Source of the DNA: JACQKD01 sp964614265 | Lineage (GTDB): Bacteria; Patescibacteriota; Minisyncoccia; Phycocordibacterales; UBA918 | Length of the DNA stretch: 21,143 nucleotides | NCBI GenBank assembly: GCA_964614265.1 | Contig: CAZTKT010000014.1 | Span: 1 to 21,143, forward strand | Reading direction: 5' to 3' | Shown here: in pieces, positions 6,591 through 13,771 of the stretch | How the letters are laid out: every line of letters begins with the position of its first letter | How positions within the stretch are numbered: the stretch's first letter is position 1 | Translations under genes and position numbers: made by a program | The notes under the pieces: generated by a model | Seen by the model: only the letters and a program-made list of their open reading frames with translations | Databases searched by the model: none | What the model was told of the DNA's origin: nothing

Positions 6591-6637
6591 GACCAATGCG
6601 TTAACAGCGCACTGCTCTACCGCTGAGCTACGCCGGA
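6563..6637 (-). tRNA. tRNA-Asn (GTT), attachment site of the element
   Basis: Read on the minus strand from 6637, the sequence forms a complete cloverleaf: acceptor TCCGGCG/CGCCGGA, D arm GCTC..GAGC, anticodon stem GTGCG/CGCAT with loop CTGTTAA (anticodon GTT), T arm GTAGG/CCTAC with TTCGAAT, discriminator G and encoded CCA (6563-6565). The 3' end faces the mobile element and overlaps the recombinase stop codon, so the element most likely entered at this 3' end and rebuilt it. Confidence 0.95.
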
Positions 6638-6674
6638 ATGCGGTCGTTGCGTCTTGTCTTATCGCAACACTGCT

Positions 6675-6702
6675 ATTGTACCGGAAAGATGTGGGTATTC
6701 AA
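6675..6702 (-). promoter_or_regulatory. Promoter for tRNA-Asn
   Basis: On the minus strand, TTGAAT (6702-6697), a 16-bp spacer and TACAAT (6680-6675) precede the tRNA by 37 nt. This fits a sigma70-type promoter with a short 5' leader removed by RNase P. Confidence 0.6.
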
Positions 6703-6755
6703 GCCCGTGTCCTCATTTTGTGTCTGTGTGGTCGGTAACGGGCGGATAGGAGGTG

Positions 6756-6764
6756 TGTTATACT
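6756..6764 (+). promoter_or_regulatory. Extended -10 for the PEBP gene
   Basis: TGTTATACT (6756-6764) is an extended -10 box only 6 nt before the ATG at 6771, which predicts a leaderless mRNA. A purine-rich AGGAGGTG at 6749-6756 would lie upstream of that transcript start, so it cannot act as Shine-Dalgarno if this promoter is used. Confidence 0.6.
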
Positions 6765-6770
6765 CTATAT

Positions 6771-7241
6771 ATGATAACGCTTGTCAGCCACGCTTTTAAA
6801 GATGGGGCATCGATCCCTGCGCACTTGACCTGTGAAGGGGAAAACATCAGTCCTGAACTGAGTATCGGGAATGTGCCTGCGGGCGCGGTGTCTCTCGCGC
6901 TCACTATGGAAGATCCTGACATTCCGGAGTCAGTACGAAAAAACATGGGTATTTCTGTGTTTGATCATTGGGTGGTGTTTAATATTCCGCCGGATACGAG
7001 GTTTTTTGAGGAAGGAATGAAGCCACCGGGAGTGGAGGGAATGAATTCTGCTGGTCAAGGGTATACGGGTCCCTGTCCTCCTGACGGTGAACATCGGTAT
7101 ATTTTTACACTCTATGCACTTGACGCACTGCTTGATCTCAATAAATCCGCCACGAAGGAGCGTTTGGTTACTGCGATGAAGGGGCACGTTCTTGAAAAAG
7201 TGGTACTCACGGGGGTGTATAAAAAGACCGGGGCATCGTGA
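6771..7241 (+). CDS. YbhB/YbcL-family PEBP-like protein
   Basis: This 156-aa protein belongs to the phosphatidylethanolamine-binding protein (Raf kinase inhibitor-like) family, bacterial YbhB/YbcL branch. The ligand-pocket motifs are Asp-Pro-Asp-x-Pro (about 48-52), Asp-His-Trp-Val-Val-Phe-Asn-Ile-Pro (about 66-74), Tyr-x-Gly-Pro-Cys-Pro-Pro-x-Gly-x-His-Arg-Tyr-Ile-Phe (about 100-114) and Leu-Tyr-Ala-Leu-Asp. Length matches the family. The molecular role of the bacterial branch is poorly defined; anion or phospholipid-headgroup binding is the family trait. I chose the ATG at 6771 over an in-frame GTG at 6753 because the family starts there and the -10 box is 6 nt upstream. It leads a plus-strand group with the YggU-like and HPF-like genes. 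Confidence 0.92.
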   Translation: MITLVSHAFKDGASIPAHLTCEGENISPELSIGNVPAGAVSLALTMEDPDIPESVRKNMGISVFDHWVVFNIPPDTRFFEEGMKPPGVEGMNSAGQGYTGPCPPDGEHRYIFTLYALDALLDLNKSATKERLVTAMKGHVLEKVVLTGVYKKTGAS

Positions 7242-7257
7242 GTAGATATATAGTAGT

Positions 7258-7479
7258 ATGTATGTACGGGTGCGTGTGACCGCGAGCGCAAGAAAGGAAC
7301 ACATCGAGAGGACCTCGCCGGATCATTTTGATATTGTGGTGTGTGAGCCAGCGGTACGAAATCTGGCAAACACACGGGCACGCATCTTGGTTGCTCAGGC
7401 ACTTGCGGTGATGCCGAGTGCGGTGCGTATCGTCTCGGGGCATCACTCGCCCACAAAGATTATGAGCGTAGTAGTATAA
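7258..7479 (+). CDS. DUF167/YggU-family protein
   Basis: This 73-aa protein matches the DUF167 (YggU) family: strand Val-Arg-Val-Thr-Ala-Ser-Ala-Arg-Lys-Glu, a second strand ending Asp-Ile-Val-Val, then Arg-Asn-Leu-Ala-Asn-Thr-Arg-Ala-Arg-Ile-Leu (the usual Gly-Lys-Ala-Asn helix with Asn retained), and Val-Ser-Gly-His-His-Ser-Pro-Thr-Lys near the end. It is close to full family length, slightly short at the C-terminus. The family has no settled biochemical function. The gene starts 16 nt after the PEBP stop with several overlapping -10-like TATA hexamers just before it, and it ends 7 nt before the HPF-like gene. Confidence 0.85.
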   Translation: MYVRVRVTASARKEHIERTSPDHFDIVVCEPAVRNLANTRARILVAQALAVMPSAVRIVSGHHSPTKIMSVVV

Positions 7480-7480
7480 C
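7475..7480 (+). promoter_or_regulatory. Possible -10 for the HPF-like gene
   Basis: TATAAC (7475-7480) overlaps the stop codon of the upstream gene and lies 6 nt before the ATG at 7487. No clear -35 is seen. It fits the short-leader pattern but read-through from the upstream genes is equally possible. Confidence 0.35.
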
Positions 7481-7486
7481 AACGCC

Positions 7487-7861
7487 ATGAATATATTTCC
7501 GCACATTGGTGTAAAGACGACGGATTTTGAACAGACGGCAGAGATTGAAGGGATTCTCGAGAAACGGTTGAAGACGCTCGAAAAATTCTTGCCAGAGGGC
7601 GAGACGATGATGGTGTGCGCGGTAGAGTTACAAAAACAAACGGGGCAACAGTCGGGAAGAATTTTTCGAGCGGAAATCAATCTACATATTGGCGACAAGC
7701 TCTTTCGTGCTGAGGCAACCGAAGAACGCATGGAGGATGCCATCGATCAGGCGAAAAATGAATTGAAGTCGGCGTTAGTACGTGCGCGCGGAAAGCGGCA
7801 GAGTCTCTTTCGACGCGGTGCACAGAAGATAAAAGAAATGTTGCGGTTTGGCGGGGAGTAG
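7487..7861 (+). CDS. Short HPF/RaiA-type ribosome hibernation factor
   Basis: This 124-aa protein matches the ribosome-associated sigma54-modulation/HPF family. It shows the beta-alpha-beta-beta-beta-alpha layout, with Glu-Gly-Ile-Leu-Glu-Lys-Arg-Leu (helix 1), Phe-Arg-Ala-Glu-Ile-Asn-Leu (strand), and Phe-Arg-Ala-Glu-Ala-Thr-Glu-Glu-Arg-Met-Glu-Asp-Ala-Ile-Asp (strand and helix 2). Family proteins bind the 30S decoding region and store or protect idle ribosomes. A basic tail (Arg-Lys-Arg-Gln-Ser-Leu-Phe-Arg-Arg-Gly, about 103-112) could contact rRNA. The C-terminal dimerisation domain of long HPF is absent, so this is a short form. It converges on fmt with only 13 nt between the stop codons. 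Confidence 0.88.
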   Translation: MNIFPHIGVKTTDFEQTAEIEGILEKRLKTLEKFLPEGETMMVCAVELQKQTGQQSGRIFRAEINLHIGDKLFRAEATEERMEDAIDQAKNELKSALVRARGKRQSLFRRGAQKIKEMLRFGGE

Positions 7862-7874
7862 ATCTGAGTAATCG

Positions 7875-8738
7875 TTACTCATTCCGCATAAAGTCTTCGT
7901 AGGGCATTTCTTTTTTGCCTTCGGGGATGATGCGGAGGATTTTGAGTGAGCCGTCGGAGGCGAGCTCGGCATCGGTTATTTTGATGCGGATATTTTTGTC
8001 ATGGTGTGGGTGTATGAAATACGCACTCGGCCAGCCATCGTACGCACGGATTTTTAATAGGTTGGTGTACGGATCATCGGAGAGAGTGATCTCTGCCATA
8101 TCTTTGGTAATTTTCTTTGAGAAGGTTGCGTTGCTGTGATCTTGTGCTTCGGGAGTTATGTCGCCGGCGATCCATGGGGGAATGGTCTCGGCGAGGAGTT
8201 GGCCACTGGTGTGCGCAAGGAGTTGTTCAAAGAGGATGGCGCTCGGTGGCCAGTCTTCTTTTGCGAGTTCGACACGCGCTTGTGCGACAATGGGGCCGTG
8301 ATCAAGCTCTTTGTCCATGAGCATAATGGAGACACCGGTCTCTCGAGTGTCGGTGAGGATGGCAGAGCGAATGGGACTTGCACCACGAAACTGTGGAAGA
8401 AGTGAGGGATGGACGTTGAGGGTGCCGTGTTTTGGAAGTGCGAGTATCTCAGGGGGAACGATATAGCCGTATGCGGCAACGATGAAGAGATCCCAGTTGG
8501 TATTGAAGAGTGGTGCAAGTGTGTCAGTGTCGGTGAGGGAGGTTGGTTGGAGGACTGGGACGTCGTGCGTCTCTCCCCACACCTTTACTTCTGGCGGGGT
8601 GAGGATGAGGGCCCGTCCCTGAGGTGCGTCGGGTGCGGTAACGATAAGGGATGGCACGATATGCGTCGCAGACAGCTCATCGAGAATGATGACGGCGAAG
8701 GCGGGCGTACCAAAAAAGACAATTGATGGTTTTTTCAT
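7875..8738 (-). CDS. fmt: Methionyl-tRNA formyltransferase
   Basis: Fmt transfers a formyl group from 10-formyl-tetrahydrofolate to initiator Met-tRNA in the cytoplasm. The N-terminal start (Val-Phe-Phe-Gly-Thr-Pro-x-Phe-Ala) and the catalytic residues Asn108, His110 (in NVHPSLLPQFRGASPI) and Asp146 (Glu-Leu-Asp-His-Gly-Pro-Ile) stand at the same numbers as in the E. coli enzyme. At 287 aa it is shorter than the usual 310-315, mostly in the C-terminal tRNA-binding domain. The ATG at 8738 follows the def TAG by one base, so the two are translationally coupled. Together they add and remove the formyl group of new proteins. Confidence 0.95.
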   Translation of the reverse strand: MKKPSIVFFGTPAFAVIILDELSATHIVPSLIVTAPDAPQGRALILTPPEVKVWGETHDVPVLQPTSLTDTDTLAPLFNTNWDLFIVAAYGYIVPPEILALPKHGTLNVHPSLLPQFRGASPIRSAILTDTRETGVSIMLMDKELDHGPIVAQARVELAKEDWPPSAILFEQLLAHTSGQLLAETIPPWIAGDITPEAQDHSNATFSKKITKDMAEITLSDDPYTNLLKIRAYDGWPSAYFIHPHHDKNIRIKITDAELASDGSLKILRIIPEGKKEMPYEDFMRNE

Positions 8739-8739
8739 C

Positions 8740-9282
8740 CTATTTTTTTATTTTTTTGTCCATACGATCAGTGGACGCTTCTTCTTTCGTGAGTATTTCT
8801 TCGGCTCGGTCAAGGAACAGGATACCATCGAGATGATCGACTTCGTGTTGAAATATTTGTGCAAGGAGATCGCTTGCACCACGCTCGTACGATTTGCCAC
8901 GTTCATCATAGGCCCGGATGGTTGTGCGTAGTGAACGTCTGACACTACCGTAGCTTTGATCAACGGAGAGACATCCTTCATGGAGTAGTGTTTTCTTTTT
9001 TGATAGTTTGGTGATACGTGGATTGATGGCAATGAGCGGGGGGAGTCGAGGGATATCTTTTTTGAGGGGGGCGGTATCTTCGATGAGAAAGATGCGGAGA
9101 GGAATACCGATCTGTGGCGCAGCAATAGCAACACCAGTAAAGTCACCGCCACGGTATGCGTGTAATACTGCGCGCATGTCTTTGAGTACTTTTTGGATAC
9201 GCGCAGATGTGATATCTTCGACGGGCACTTCTTCTGCAATGGTATGCAGTGCGGGGTGTGATTGAGGGACGAGTGTTGCCAC
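8740..9282 (-). CDS. def: Peptide deformylase
   Basis: This 180-aa metalloenzyme removes the formyl group from nascent proteins. All three motifs are present: GVAIAAPQIG (50-59; the usual second Gly is Ala), Glu-Gly-Cys104-Leu-Ser, and Gln-His146-Glu147-Val-Asp-His150. Cys104, His146 and His150 bind the metal and Glu147 is the catalytic acid/base. I chose a GTG start at 9282 because a perfect TATAAT lies 9 nt upstream; a longer frame from a TTG at 9315 would run across that promoter and adds residues not seen in the family. The C-terminal tail is Lys-rich. It is followed by fmt after one base. Confidence 0.93.
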   Translation of the reverse strand: MATLVPQSHPALHTIAEEVPVEDITSARIQKVLKDMRAVLHAYRGGDFTGVAIAAPQIGIPLRIFLIEDTAPLKKDIPRLPPLIAINPRITKLSKKKTLLHEGCLSVDQSYGSVRRSLRTTIRAYDERGKSYERGASDLLAQIFQHEVDHLDGILFLDRAEEILTKEEASTDRMDKKIKK

Positions 9283-9291
9283 GATTGGTAT

Positions 9292-9297
9292 ATTATA
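9292..9297 (-). promoter_or_regulatory. Consensus -10 for def-fmt
   Basis: A perfect TATAAT on the minus strand (9297-9292) ends 9 nt before the GTG start of def. The -35 region (CTTTCT, 17 bp upstream) is weak. It gives the def-fmt pair its own short-leader transcript within the 74-bp gap after priA. Confidence 0.6.
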
Positions 9298-9356
9298 CGT
9301 ATAGGTAGCGATCAAGAAAGAGTTTCTGACTCACGGTACATACACATACTACTACA

Positions 9357-11237
9357 TTAGATGATCCTATCGGGATTGACAATGATGCGTACTGACGGGG
9401 GAAGGGTACGGAGGGCGGACACTAAGGATGGTTCTGGCCAGTTAGCGTGTGGGACACGAATGAGTCCATAAGCAAGTCCGTCTGCCACGGGGGTGTCGTA
9501 GAGGGAAAGCGGAAAGTGTGCGAGTCGTGTAGTGATCTCTGTGGTGAGTGTGTCCGGCATGTCTCGTTTCCACGTGAGGTGGATGAAGGTGTAGTAGGGA
9601 GGGTATTTAAAATCGGAACGTGCTGTAAGCTCATCGGTATAGTATCTTCGTGTCTCAGCGGTTTGGGCGTAAGGGATAACATCATCGGTGTCCGTGCGGG
9701 TTTGTATAAATACATACCCAAGTGTTTTCTCTCGAAGAGCGAGCAGTATGGCGAGTGATTCTTCTTGTTGTCGCCATGATGGGATGGCACGTAGGGCATC
9801 CATACTGATCACTGCGCTGATGTCTACGGGTCTATGGAGATAGGGGAGGGCGAGCGCGGTTCCGAGGAGGATGCCTCCCTTTTTCTCGTAGAAGGCGTTG
9901 CGGATGTTTGTTGCTTTTGTATGCGTTGCTGCAGTGTGGTGGTCAAAGAGAAAAAGGGAGGCATCAGGTATGTGCTGGCGTAACTCATCGTACACGTGCT
10001 GTATGCCGATACCTCGCTCACGGAGTCGCCAGCTTCCACAATGCGGACACAGATCGTCTGTTTTCTTGCGAAAGCCGGACACACTGGAAACGAGCCATCG
10101 CTCCTCGATGCCATTTCGAACGGTGCGGTGGAGTGAGAGCGGTGAGCCTGAGTCGGGACAGCGCAAGATCATACCGCAGTCGATACAGGCGACAACCGGA
10201 GCGAGACCTCGTCGTGCGCTAAAGAGGAACACGCGTCCTTTGAGGGATTGTGTTTTCTCAATGGCGGAGAGTAGCGCAGGAGAGAAAAGAGAAAACACCG
10301 TTTTGCCATCGGGCGTTTCTTTCATGGGAATGGTCTTGAGAGTGCCGGAGAGTACGAGTCGTCGTGGATGATTCTCTTCAAATGGCACGGCACGGCCTTC
10401 TCGTAACAGAAACTCATCTTCACTGCGGATGAGTGTGTCTGCACTGATGAGTCGCTGATGTCTGATGTGTGCGTGGAGGGTGAGTGCGTGGCGGAAATCA
10501 ATGTAGGGACGCACGTGTCCTCGATAGGAGGACGCGCGGGCGTGTTCAAGGATGACTGTCCCGACATCACCACGGGTGATGAATGCATAGTGGGGTGTCG
10601 CGATAGTAAGGAGTGGACGCGGACTATGCTGGAGCTGGGAAAAGTACGCACGCATCTTGGTTTTTCCCAGACCACCGTGGATGAAGTGGGCACGCCCCGG
10701 GATCCCTTTTTTTAATTGCTCCAAGAGGAACGTGCCTTCTTCTACGGTCGGTACAACAATGATGACAGACGCTTTCTGTGCAAATGACGTGCGAATAATG
10801 TGTCGATACGACACGATACGCGTTTCGGTTGGCGCGTGTAGTATTTCATGTGCGTCGGTGTGCATGTCGATGGGTGTATCGGAAAGATCAGGGATGGGCA
10901 GTGTGCCGTTTCTAATTTCTGCCGGCAGTAGTCCACATAAGATCGCTCCTGGTTGTGTCGCGTAGTATTCGGCAAGCGTATCCGCAGTCTCAATGAGAGA
11001 CAAAGGGAGCGTATGCGTGGTTTGTTGTGGTGGTAATTTTCGTAACGTGAAAGAGGCACTCCGTAGGGTAGTTTTTTCTCCGGACACCTCTTTTGAAGAG
11101 AGTACAATGCCCCAGGCACTTTTTTTTCGTACAGGAATCTCTACGAGAGTCCCTCGTCCATAGGGTACTTTTGAGAAGTAGGAAAGCGATGAGACTCGCA
11201 CCCCACGGCGTAATGGCATGATCTCAATGACGTGCAT
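9357..11237 (-). CDS. priA: PriA-like primosomal protein N' with decayed helicase
   Basis: At 626 aa this aligns along the PriA framework: an N-terminal 3'-DNA-binding domain (1-100), helicase lobes, and the Arg-Arg-Gly-Leu-Ala-Pro-Val-Val-Ala-Cys zinc region. PriA restarts stalled replication forks by recognising fork DNA and loading the replicative helicase. Here the GxGKT Walker A loop is missing (about 136-150), the DEEH box is reduced to Ile-Leu-Glu-His-Ala (229-233), and the Gln-Val-Ala-Gly-Arg-Ala-Gly-Arg motif is absent. Of eight zinc cysteines, Cys351, Cys354, Cys397 and Cys400 (Zn1) remain; Zn2 keeps only Cys360. It is probably a structural, ATP-independent form. Start at 11237 is set by TACACT 7 nt upstream; the longer frame to 11297 would overlap murA promoter DNA. 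It precedes def and fmt, a common bacterial order. Confidence 0.85.
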   Translation of the reverse strand: MHVIEIMPLRRGVRVSSLSYFSKVPYGRGTLVEIPVRKKSAWGIVLSSKEVSGEKTTLRSASFTLRKLPPQQTTHTLPLSLIETADTLAEYYATQPGAILCGLLPAEIRNGTLPIPDLSDTPIDMHTDAHEILHAPTETRIVSYRHIIRTSFAQKASVIIVVPTVEEGTFLLEQLKKGIPGRAHFIHGGLGKTKMRAYFSQLQHSPRPLLTIATPHYAFITRGDVGTVILEHARASSYRGHVRPYIDFRHALTLHAHIRHQRLISADTLIRSEDEFLLREGRAVPFEENHPRRLVLSGTLKTIPMKETPDGKTVFSLFSPALLSAIEKTQSLKGRVFLFSARRGLAPVVACIDCGMILRCPDSGSPLSLHRTVRNGIEERWLVSSVSGFRKKTDDLCPHCGSWRLRERGIGIQHVYDELRQHIPDASLFLFDHHTAATHTKATNIRNAFYEKKGGILLGTALALPYLHRPVDISAVISMDALRAIPSWRQQEESLAILLALREKTLGYVFIQTRTDTDDVIPYAQTAETRRYYTDELTARSDFKYPPYYTFIHLTWKRDMPDTLTTEITTRLAHFPLSLYDTPVADGLAYGLIRVPHANWPEPSLVSALRTLPPSVRIIVNPDRII

Positions 11238-11244
11238 GTGCCCT

Positions 11245-11250
11245 AGTGTA
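11245..11250 (-). promoter_or_regulatory. -10 box for priA-like gene
   Basis: TACACT on the minus strand (11250-11245) ends 7 nt before the ATG at 11237. No convincing -35 is visible. It is half of a divergent promoter pair with murA. Confidence 0.5.
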
Positions 11251-11270
11251 GCAAATATACGCTGAGGTGC

Positions 11271-11298
11271 TTGTTTGGTTTTAGTTTCGCTGTACAAT
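11271..11298 (+). promoter_or_regulatory. Promoter for murA
   Basis: TTGTTT (11271-11276), 16 bp, and TACAAT (11293-11298) form a good sigma70-like promoter. The -10 ends 7 nt before the ATG at 11306, predicting a leaderless murA transcript. Confidence 0.65.
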
Positions 11299-11305
11299 GG
11301 GGTGT

Positions 11306-12607
11306 ATGCCGAGTAAAGATCTCTTTGTGGTGGAGGGTCTCGCAGGAGAAAAGCGCCTCGAAGGCGTCATTTCTGTTGCGGGTGCAAAAAATGAAGTATT
11401 GAAAGTGATGGCGGCCGCTGTGGTGTGTGCGGACGATGTACTCATTGAGAATGTTCCAGCGATCGAAGACGTGTCGCGTATGCGGGAGTTACTCATCGAC
11501 CTTGGTGCGACGGTGGAAGAAACCGATACGCATGGATTGCGTATCAACACCAGTGGACTCACCGGGACGAGCCTCACCTCGGATATCGCAATGCGTATGC
11601 GCGCATCGGTGGTGCTCACGGGTCCGCTTCTTGCACGATGTGGTACGGTATCATTTCCACATCCGGGAGGGTGTGTGATCGGCACACGCCCGATTGATAT
11701 TTTTCTTGAAAGTTTTGTAAAGATGGGGGCGACAATTGTGACCGAAGAGACGTGTTACCGCATCAGTGTCGATAAAAAATTGCGGGGCGCGGAAATATTT
11801 TTTAAGGTCGTGAGTGTGACGGCGACAGAGACCTTGATGCTCGCGGCGACGCTCGCAGAGGGGACCACTATTCTCAAGAATGTAGCGACGGAGCCGGAGA
11901 TCGTGCACCTCGCCGAATTTTTAAATACCTGTGGTGCGCGCATACAGGGGGCCGGTACTCACACAATCACTATCGAGGGTGGAGACATGCTCCATACTCA
12001 TGGCGCGGTACACACTACGATTCCTGATCGTATTGAGACGGGGAGCTTGATGGTGCTCGGTGCGCTTTCCGCGCACGATCTGCATATTGAACACTGTGAT
12101 CCGCGCCATGTTGAGATCGTGACATCACTTTTACGCGATGCGGGTGTACCGATCGAGACGGACACCCACTCGATTCATATTCGAAATAATACCAAACCAA
12201 ACAGTGCATTTTCTTCTTTTAATATTCGCACCCATGAGTATCCGGGTTTTGCGACCGACGTACAGTCACCGATGGTGGTCTTTTTGACACAAGCAACCGG
12301 CGAGAGCGTTGTCTTCGAAACGATTTTTGAAAATCGCCTTGGGTGGACGAGCGATCTCGTCCGCATGGGTGCGCAGATCACGCTGATGAATCCGCAACAG
12401 ATTTTAGTAAAAGGACCGACATCACTGCGTGGGCGAGAAGTCGAAGGACCAGATCTGCGCGCGGGGCTCGCGTTTATTCTTGCAGCAATTGTCGCGCGGG
12501 GGACGTCGCACATTCGTAATGCATACGTGATTGATCGAGGGTATGAACACATTGAAAAACGATTGACTGATATTGGAGTGTCTATCTCTCGTCAAACAGA
12601 GGGGTAA
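11306..12607 (+). CDS. murA: UDP-N-acetylglucosamine 1-carboxyvinyltransferase
   Basis: MurA transfers enolpyruvate from phosphoenolpyruvate to UDP-GlcNAc, the first committed step of peptidoglycan synthesis, in the cytoplasm. At 433 aa it has normal length. Key residues are Lys28-Asn29 (Gly-Ala-Lys-Asn-Glu), the loop Cys123 (Gly-Gly-Cys-Val-Ile-Gly), Asp318 (Ala-Thr-Asp-Val-Gln) and Arg385 (Asp-Leu-Arg-Ala-Gly). With Cys rather than Asp at 123 it is the form that fosfomycin alkylates. I start it at 11306, because the in-frame ATG at 11297 lies within the -10 box. It is followed 39 nt later by mreB, so cell-wall precursor synthesis and cell shape are side by side, each with its own -10 box. 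Confidence 0.96.
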   Translation: MPSKDLFVVEGLAGEKRLEGVISVAGAKNEVLKVMAAAVVCADDVLIENVPAIEDVSRMRELLIDLGATVEETDTHGLRINTSGLTGTSLTSDIAMRMRASVVLTGPLLARCGTVSFPHPGGCVIGTRPIDIFLESFVKMGATIVTEETCYRISVDKKLRGAEIFFKVVSVTATETLMLAATLAEGTTILKNVATEPEIVHLAEFLNTCGARIQGAGTHTITIEGGDMLHTHGAVHTTIPDRIETGSLMVLGALSAHDLHIEHCDPRHVEIVTSLLRDAGVPIETDTHSIHIRNNTKPNSAFSSFNIRTHEYPGFATDVQSPMVVFLTQATGESVVFETIFENRLGWTSDLVRMGAQITLMNPQQILVKGPTSLRGREVEGPDLRAGLAFILAAIVARGTSHIRNAYVIDRGYEHIEKRLTDIGVSISRQTEG

Positions 12608-12631
12608 GGTGCGGTGTACCCCGAAACAAGG

Positions 12632-12637
12632 TATCAT
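12632..12637 (+). promoter_or_regulatory. -10 box for mreB
   Basis: TATCAT (12632-12637) ends 9 nt before the ATG at 12647. There is no clear -35. Read-through from murA may also supply the message. Confidence 0.4.
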
Positions 12638-12646
12638 ACGGTATCT

Positions 12647-13669
12647 ATGTTTCGCTGGCTCGGCTTTTTTTCTCCAAAAGTAGGTATTGACCTTGGGACA
12701 ACAAATGTTCTGGTGTTTGTTCCGGGGAAGGGGATTGTACTGAATGAGCCATCGGTGGTGGCTATATCGGAAAATAATAAAATTCTTGCGGTAGGGCAGG
12801 ATGCGAAAAATATGATCGGTCGTACGCCTGACAATATTCGTGCATACCGACCAATGAAAGATGGAGTGATTGCCGACTATCGGGTAACGGAAGCAATGCT
12901 TCGCTACTTTTTACGAAAGGCACTCGGGAGATTTAATATTTTTAAACCAGAAGTGATGGTGTCCGTGCCTGCGGGGGTGACGTCGACCGAACGTCGCGCG
13001 GTGGTAGAAGCGGCGCTGAAGGCCGGCGCTCGCAGTGCATACGTGGTCAAAGAGCCGATTCTCGCGGCAATCGGTGCGGGGATTCCCATCTATGAGCCAC
13101 GCGGACACATGATCGTCGACATCGGTGGAGGGACGATTGACGTGGCGGTGATCTCACTCGGGGGTATTGTGGCGGCAAATTCAGTGAAATGCGCCGGCAA
13201 CCGTATCGACAGCGCGATTGTTGATTATGTAAAAAAACATTCCAATCTTTCAATTGGGGATAAAACTGCTGAAGATATTAAAATCACGATTGGTTCTGCG
13301 CTCCCGCTTGAAGAAGAGATGACAATGAAAATTAAAGGTCGGGACACCTCGACCGGTTTACCACGCACGGTTGAGATCAAAAGTAACGAATTGGTAACGG
13401 GGATCGCGCGAGAACTTCGAGAAATGATAAAAGCGATAAAGGATGTGTTTCAAAACACCCCACCCGAACTCTCCGCAGACATCATTGATCAGGGGATTAT
13501 TCTCACCGGTGGTACGTCACAACTACGCAACTTTGCGGAGCTCGTGCGTCGGCGCACTGGAGTGCGGGCAAAGGTTGCGGATAATGCACTCTTTTGTGTT
13601 GCGAAAGGGACGGGTATTGCACTGGAACATCTTGGTATGTATAAGAAGAGCATTATGACAAAGCAGTAG
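12647..13669 (+). CDS. mreB: Rod shape-determining actin homologue MreB
   Basis: MreB polymerises into membrane-bound filaments that steer cell-wall synthesis. This 340-aa protein has the actin-fold signatures: phosphate-1 GIDLGTTN (13-20), Asp158 in Val-Asp-Ile-Gly-Gly-Gly-Thr-Ile-Asp (phosphate-2), and the adenosine motif Leu-Thr-Gly-Gly-Thr-Ser-Gln-Leu near the C-terminus. The first nine residues (MFRWLGFFS) form a short amphipathic, Trp/Phe-rich membrane anchor like that of Gram-negative MreB. An upstream in-frame GTG (12614) would add 11 residues before this anchor and is rejected. No mreC or mreD follows, unlike the classical cluster. The next gene is a TraG-like ATPase. Confidence 0.96.
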   Translation: MFRWLGFFSPKVGIDLGTTNVLVFVPGKGIVLNEPSVVAISENNKILAVGQDAKNMIGRTPDNIRAYRPMKDGVIADYRVTEAMLRYFLRKALGRFNIFKPEVMVSVPAGVTSTERRAVVEAALKAGARSAYVVKEPILAAIGAGIPIYEPRGHMIVDIGGGTIDVAVISLGGIVAANSVKCAGNRIDSAIVDYVKKHSNLSIGDKTAEDIKITIGSALPLEEEMTMKIKGRDTSTGLPRTVEIKSNELVTGIARELREMIKAIKDVFQNTPPELSADIIDQGIILTGGTSQLRNFAELVRRRTGVRAKVADNALFCVAKGTGIALEHLGMYKKSIMTKQ

Positions 13670-13756
13670 GGAGTGTCTTTCTTTCTCGTATATATAGAGG
13701 AATGTTTCGGTGAGTATGTTTCTTCTATGCCAGCCATACGGCTTTGGGGATTGTGG

Positions 13757-13762
13757 TAAGAT
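13757..13762 (+). promoter_or_regulatory. -10 box for the TraG-like ATPase gene
   Basis: TAAGAT (13757-13762) ends 9 nt before the ATG at 13772. A -35 is not evident. The 102-bp gap after mreB holds no other recognisable signal apart from a weak AGCC/GGCT hairpin. Confidence 0.4.
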
Positions 13763-13771
13763 ATACGCATC

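Noticed and set aside
6749..6770. AGGAGGTG as Shine-Dalgarno for the PEBP gene
   Set aside because: It is 14 nt from the ATG and lies upstream of the likely transcript start; it would only work if a more distant promoter is used, which I do not see.
7865..7881. TGAGTAA/TTACTCA hairpin as a two-way terminator between the HPF-like gene and fmt
   Set aside because: The 7-bp stem is perfect but AT-rich, with a 3-nt loop and no T-tract on either side; it overlaps the fmt stop codon and may be chance.
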